A DNA stretch of 8,153 nucleotides, taken from Comamonadaceae bacterium. Lineage in GTDB: Bacteria > Pseudomonadota > Gammaproteobacteria > Burkholderiales > Burkholderiaceae. The stretch is taken from the NCBI GenBank assembly GCA_947484245.1, contig CANKOT010000094.1, positions 1 to 8,153 on the forward strand. The letters are read 5' to 3'. Positions within the stretch are counted from its first letter, which is position 1; every line of letters begins with the position of its first letter. Below the pieces are notes generated by a model. That model ran no database searches and was not told where the DNA came from. It saw only the letters and a program-made list of their open reading frames with translations. Shown here in pieces: positions 6,957 to 8,153 of the stretch. The translations under genes and the position numbers were made by a program.

Positions 6957-7967
6957 ATGCAAGTGAAGTTATGGCCCTTAGGGTCAAACCGTGTTTGGCA
7001 AGCTGTGCTCAAGATCAATGTGTGCCGTATGAGTTTGATCGGTGTACTTGTTTTGACGGGCTGTGCCAGCGTCAAGTCGCCTGAAGCAAATGTTGTCAAA
7101 ACGCCCGTTTCCATTGAGACACCTGTGTCTGTCGCAAAACCTGCAGAGCCCATCGTTACTGAACCTGTTGTGCCCCTTAAAGTTTTGCATTTGGGTTTGG
7201 CATTGGGGGGCGGAGCAGCGAGAGGATTTGCACACGTGGGAGTCATACAGGTGTTGGAAGAGGCTGGTATTCAGCCCGAGCTTGTGGTTGGAACTTCCGC
7301 AGGCAGTTTGGTTGCTGCTTTGTATGCCAGCGGCAAAAATAGCACCCAATTGCGACGTGTGGCCGAGACCATGGAAGAAGCAGAAATCACAGATTGGATG
7401 ATGCCCATTTTGAACAGAGGCGCCTTAAGGGGCGAGGCACTGGCTCGCTATGTCAACAATCAGGTTGGAAATCGCCTGATTGAACAAATGAAGATGCCTC
7501 TGGGCATTGTGGCCACCGATTTGCACAATGGAGAACCGGTACTTTTCCGAAGAGGCAACACGGGTTCTGCCGTGAGGGCCTCCAGCGCCGTGCCCGCTGT
7601 GTTTCAACCCGTCAAAATTGGCAGTAGAGAGTATGTGGATGGTGGTTTGGTCGCGCCCGTTCCAGTGAGGCAGGCTCGTGAAATGGGGGCTAACGTAGTC
7701 ATTGCGGTCGATATTTCCACAGACCCCGAAGGTAGCCCTGCCTCAGACACATTTCAAATCTTGATGCAAACTTTCAACATCATGGGCAAAAGCTTGAACA
7801 CGATTTTGTTGAAAGATGCTGATGTGGTGGTCAAGCCGGCCTTGATGGGTGTGAAGAGTGCCGACTTTGCGGCTAGGCGAAAATCTATTGAAGCGGGCAG
7901 AGAAGCCATGCTCAAAGCCTTGCCTAAGCTAAAAGAAATACTCAAAGGCTATGCCGTGAAGCCATGA
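6957..7967 (+). CDS. Patatin-like phospholipase, predicted lipoprotein (RssA type)
   Basis: This 336-residue protein has one patatin domain, from about residue 76 to 255, which hydrolyses acyl ester bonds of lipids with a Ser-Asp dyad. The oxyanion loop is GGGAARG (84-90), the nucleophile Ser114 is in GTSAG, and the catalytic Asp228 is in DGG. The N-terminus is a lipoprotein signal with lipobox LTGC and Cys36; Ala follows the Cys, so outer-membrane retention is expected. Residues 39-75 are a Pro/Val/Thr-rich linker with loosely repeated TPVS and EPV units. The start is uncertain. The first ATG gives a long 35-residue signal and no clear ribosome binding site, and it overlaps a possible minus-strand -10 (CATAAT, 6954-6959) for the DUF423 gene. 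GTG at 7005 would give a normal 19-residue signal. Known relatives include RssA and other bacterial patatins; the substrate is not predictable. A strong terminator follows. Confidence 0.9.
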   Translation: MQVKLWPLGSNRVWQAVLKINVCRMSLIGVLVLTGCASVKSPEANVVKTPVSIETPVSVAKPAEPIVTEPVVPLKVLHLGLALGGGAARGFAHVGVIQVLEEAGIQPELVVGTSAGSLVAALYASGKNSTQLRRVAETMEEAEITDWMMPILNRGALRGEALARYVNNQVGNRLIEQMKMPLGIVATDLHNGEPVLFRRGNTGSAVRASSAVPAVFQPVKIGSREYVDGGLVAPVPVRQAREMGANVVIAVDISTDPEGSPASDTFQILMQTFNIMGKSLNTILLKDADVVVKPALMGVKSADFAARRKSIEAGREAMLKALPKLKEILKGYAVKP

Positions 7968-7990
7968 ACTTGGCTTGAACTTCTGCAAAG

Positions 7991-8018
7991 AAAAAAGCCG
8001 GTTAAAACCGGCTTTTTT
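7991..8018. terminator. Intrinsic terminator after the patatin gene, symmetric
   Basis: A perfect inverted repeat has an A6 run, GCCGG, a TTAAAA loop, CCGGC and a T6 run. It begins 24 bases after the patatin stop. Because it has T-runs on both strands it can stop transcription from either side, though its position fits the patatin transcript best. Confidence 0.9.
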
Positions 8019-8025
8019 GTCAGAG

Positions 8026-8050
8026 AAAGGCCAGAGCGAATCAGGCCTTT
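8026..8050 (-). terminator. Probable terminator of the phasin gene
   Basis: AAAGGCC (8026-8032) and GGCCTTT (8044-8050) form a seven-pair stem with an 11-base loop. Read on the minus strand it starts 16 bases after the phasin stop codon and ends in TTTCTCT, an imperfect T-tract. It is weaker than the neighbouring patatin terminator; together they isolate the two convergent genes. Confidence 0.6.
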
Positions 8051-8065
8051 TTCAGAGCACGTTGA

Positions 8066-8153
8066 TTAACGCTTTTTGGCAGCTGTCTTAGCAGTTGCAA
8101 CAGCTGTGTTGGTCACAGCAGCCATGTTGGCTTCAGCCATGTCAGTGGCTTGC
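8066..8153 (-). CDS. Phasin family protein, C-terminal end only, cut by right edge
   Basis: Reading the minus strand from the right edge gives 28 residues ending in a TAA stop at 8066-8068: QATDMAEANMAAV, then TNTAVATAK and TAAKKR. The Ala/Thr/Lys-rich amphipathic end, with DMAEAN followed by a basic tail, is typical of TIGR01841-type phasins of Burkholderiales, which coat polyhydroxyalkanoate granules. Most of the gene is outside the window, so the start and full length cannot be seen. A histone-like or other Ala/Lys-rich protein tail is the alternative. A hairpin suitable as its terminator lies just downstream. Confidence 0.7.
   Translation of the reverse strand, partial: QATDMAEANMAAVTNTAVATAKTAAKKR

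Noticed and set aside
6954..6987. TTGACC (6982-6987) and CATAAT (6954-6959) on the minus strand as a complete promoter for the DUF423 gene
   Set aside because: The spacing is 22 bases, too long for a standard sigma-70 promoter; only the CATAAT is kept as a weak hint.
6707..7246. 179-residue minus-strand open frame across the DUF423/patatin divergent region
   Set aside because: It is antisense to the patatin active-site loop and out of frame with DUF423; there is no protein-like pattern.
1..8153. Mobile element, CRISPR array, toxin-antitoxin or defence system
   Set aside because: No direct-repeat arrays, transposase or integrase motifs, terminal repeats or small paired genes are visible. Gene content is ordinary core metabolism.

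Overview
The window looks like a chromosomal segment of a betaproteobacterium, most likely Burkholderiales/Comamonadaceae (Limnohabitans, Rhodoferax or Polaromonas-like). This rests on moderate GC, the protein style (Acs, an HSD10-type SDR and an E. coli-like AhpC/AhpF pair) and the tail of a TIGR01841-type phasin, which implies polyhydroxyalkanoate granules. The genus is inference. No tRNA, rRNA, CRISPR array, insertion sequence, integrase or phage gene is visible. No stretch longer than 300 bases lacks a gene; the longest gap is 169 bases, between the SDR gene and ahpC.

Layout from left to right: (1) the C-terminal three quarters of acetyl-CoA synthetase (+), entering from the left edge; (2) a convergent pair of genes on the minus strand, transcribed SDR (HSD10-like) then gamma-glutamyltransferase lipoprotein, 35 bases apart and probably one operon. 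A hairpin is shared between the acs 3' end and the ggt stop codon; (3) a divergent control region holding a perfect 7-1-7 palindrome beside the SDR start and an OxyR-like series of half sites on the ahpC side; (4) the ahpC-ahpF peroxide-reduction operon (+), with a strong hairpin lacking a U-tract between the two genes; (5) a small DUF423 membrane protein (-) whose 3' end overlaps the ahpF 3' end by 26 bases. Inside it, antisense, lies a textbook intrinsic terminator oriented for the ahpF transcript; (6) a divergent RssA-like patatin phospholipase lipoprotein (+); (7) two back-to-back terminators, then the C-terminal end of a phasin gene (-) cut by the right edge.

How the genes work together: AhpF passes electrons from NADH to AhpC, which reduces H2O2 and organic peroxides. 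The HSD10-like SDR suggests branched-chain (isoleucine) or fatty acyl-CoA oxidation. Acs and phasin belong to acetyl-CoA and PHA metabolism. GGT processes glutathione and gamma-glutamyl peptides outside the inner membrane. The protein content is ordinary core metabolism and I see no new multi-gene system. The points of interest are in the non-coding logic: the antisense-embedded terminator and 3' overlap of ahpF and the DUF423 gene, the palindromic operator in front of the SDR gene, and several hairpins placed at gene ends.
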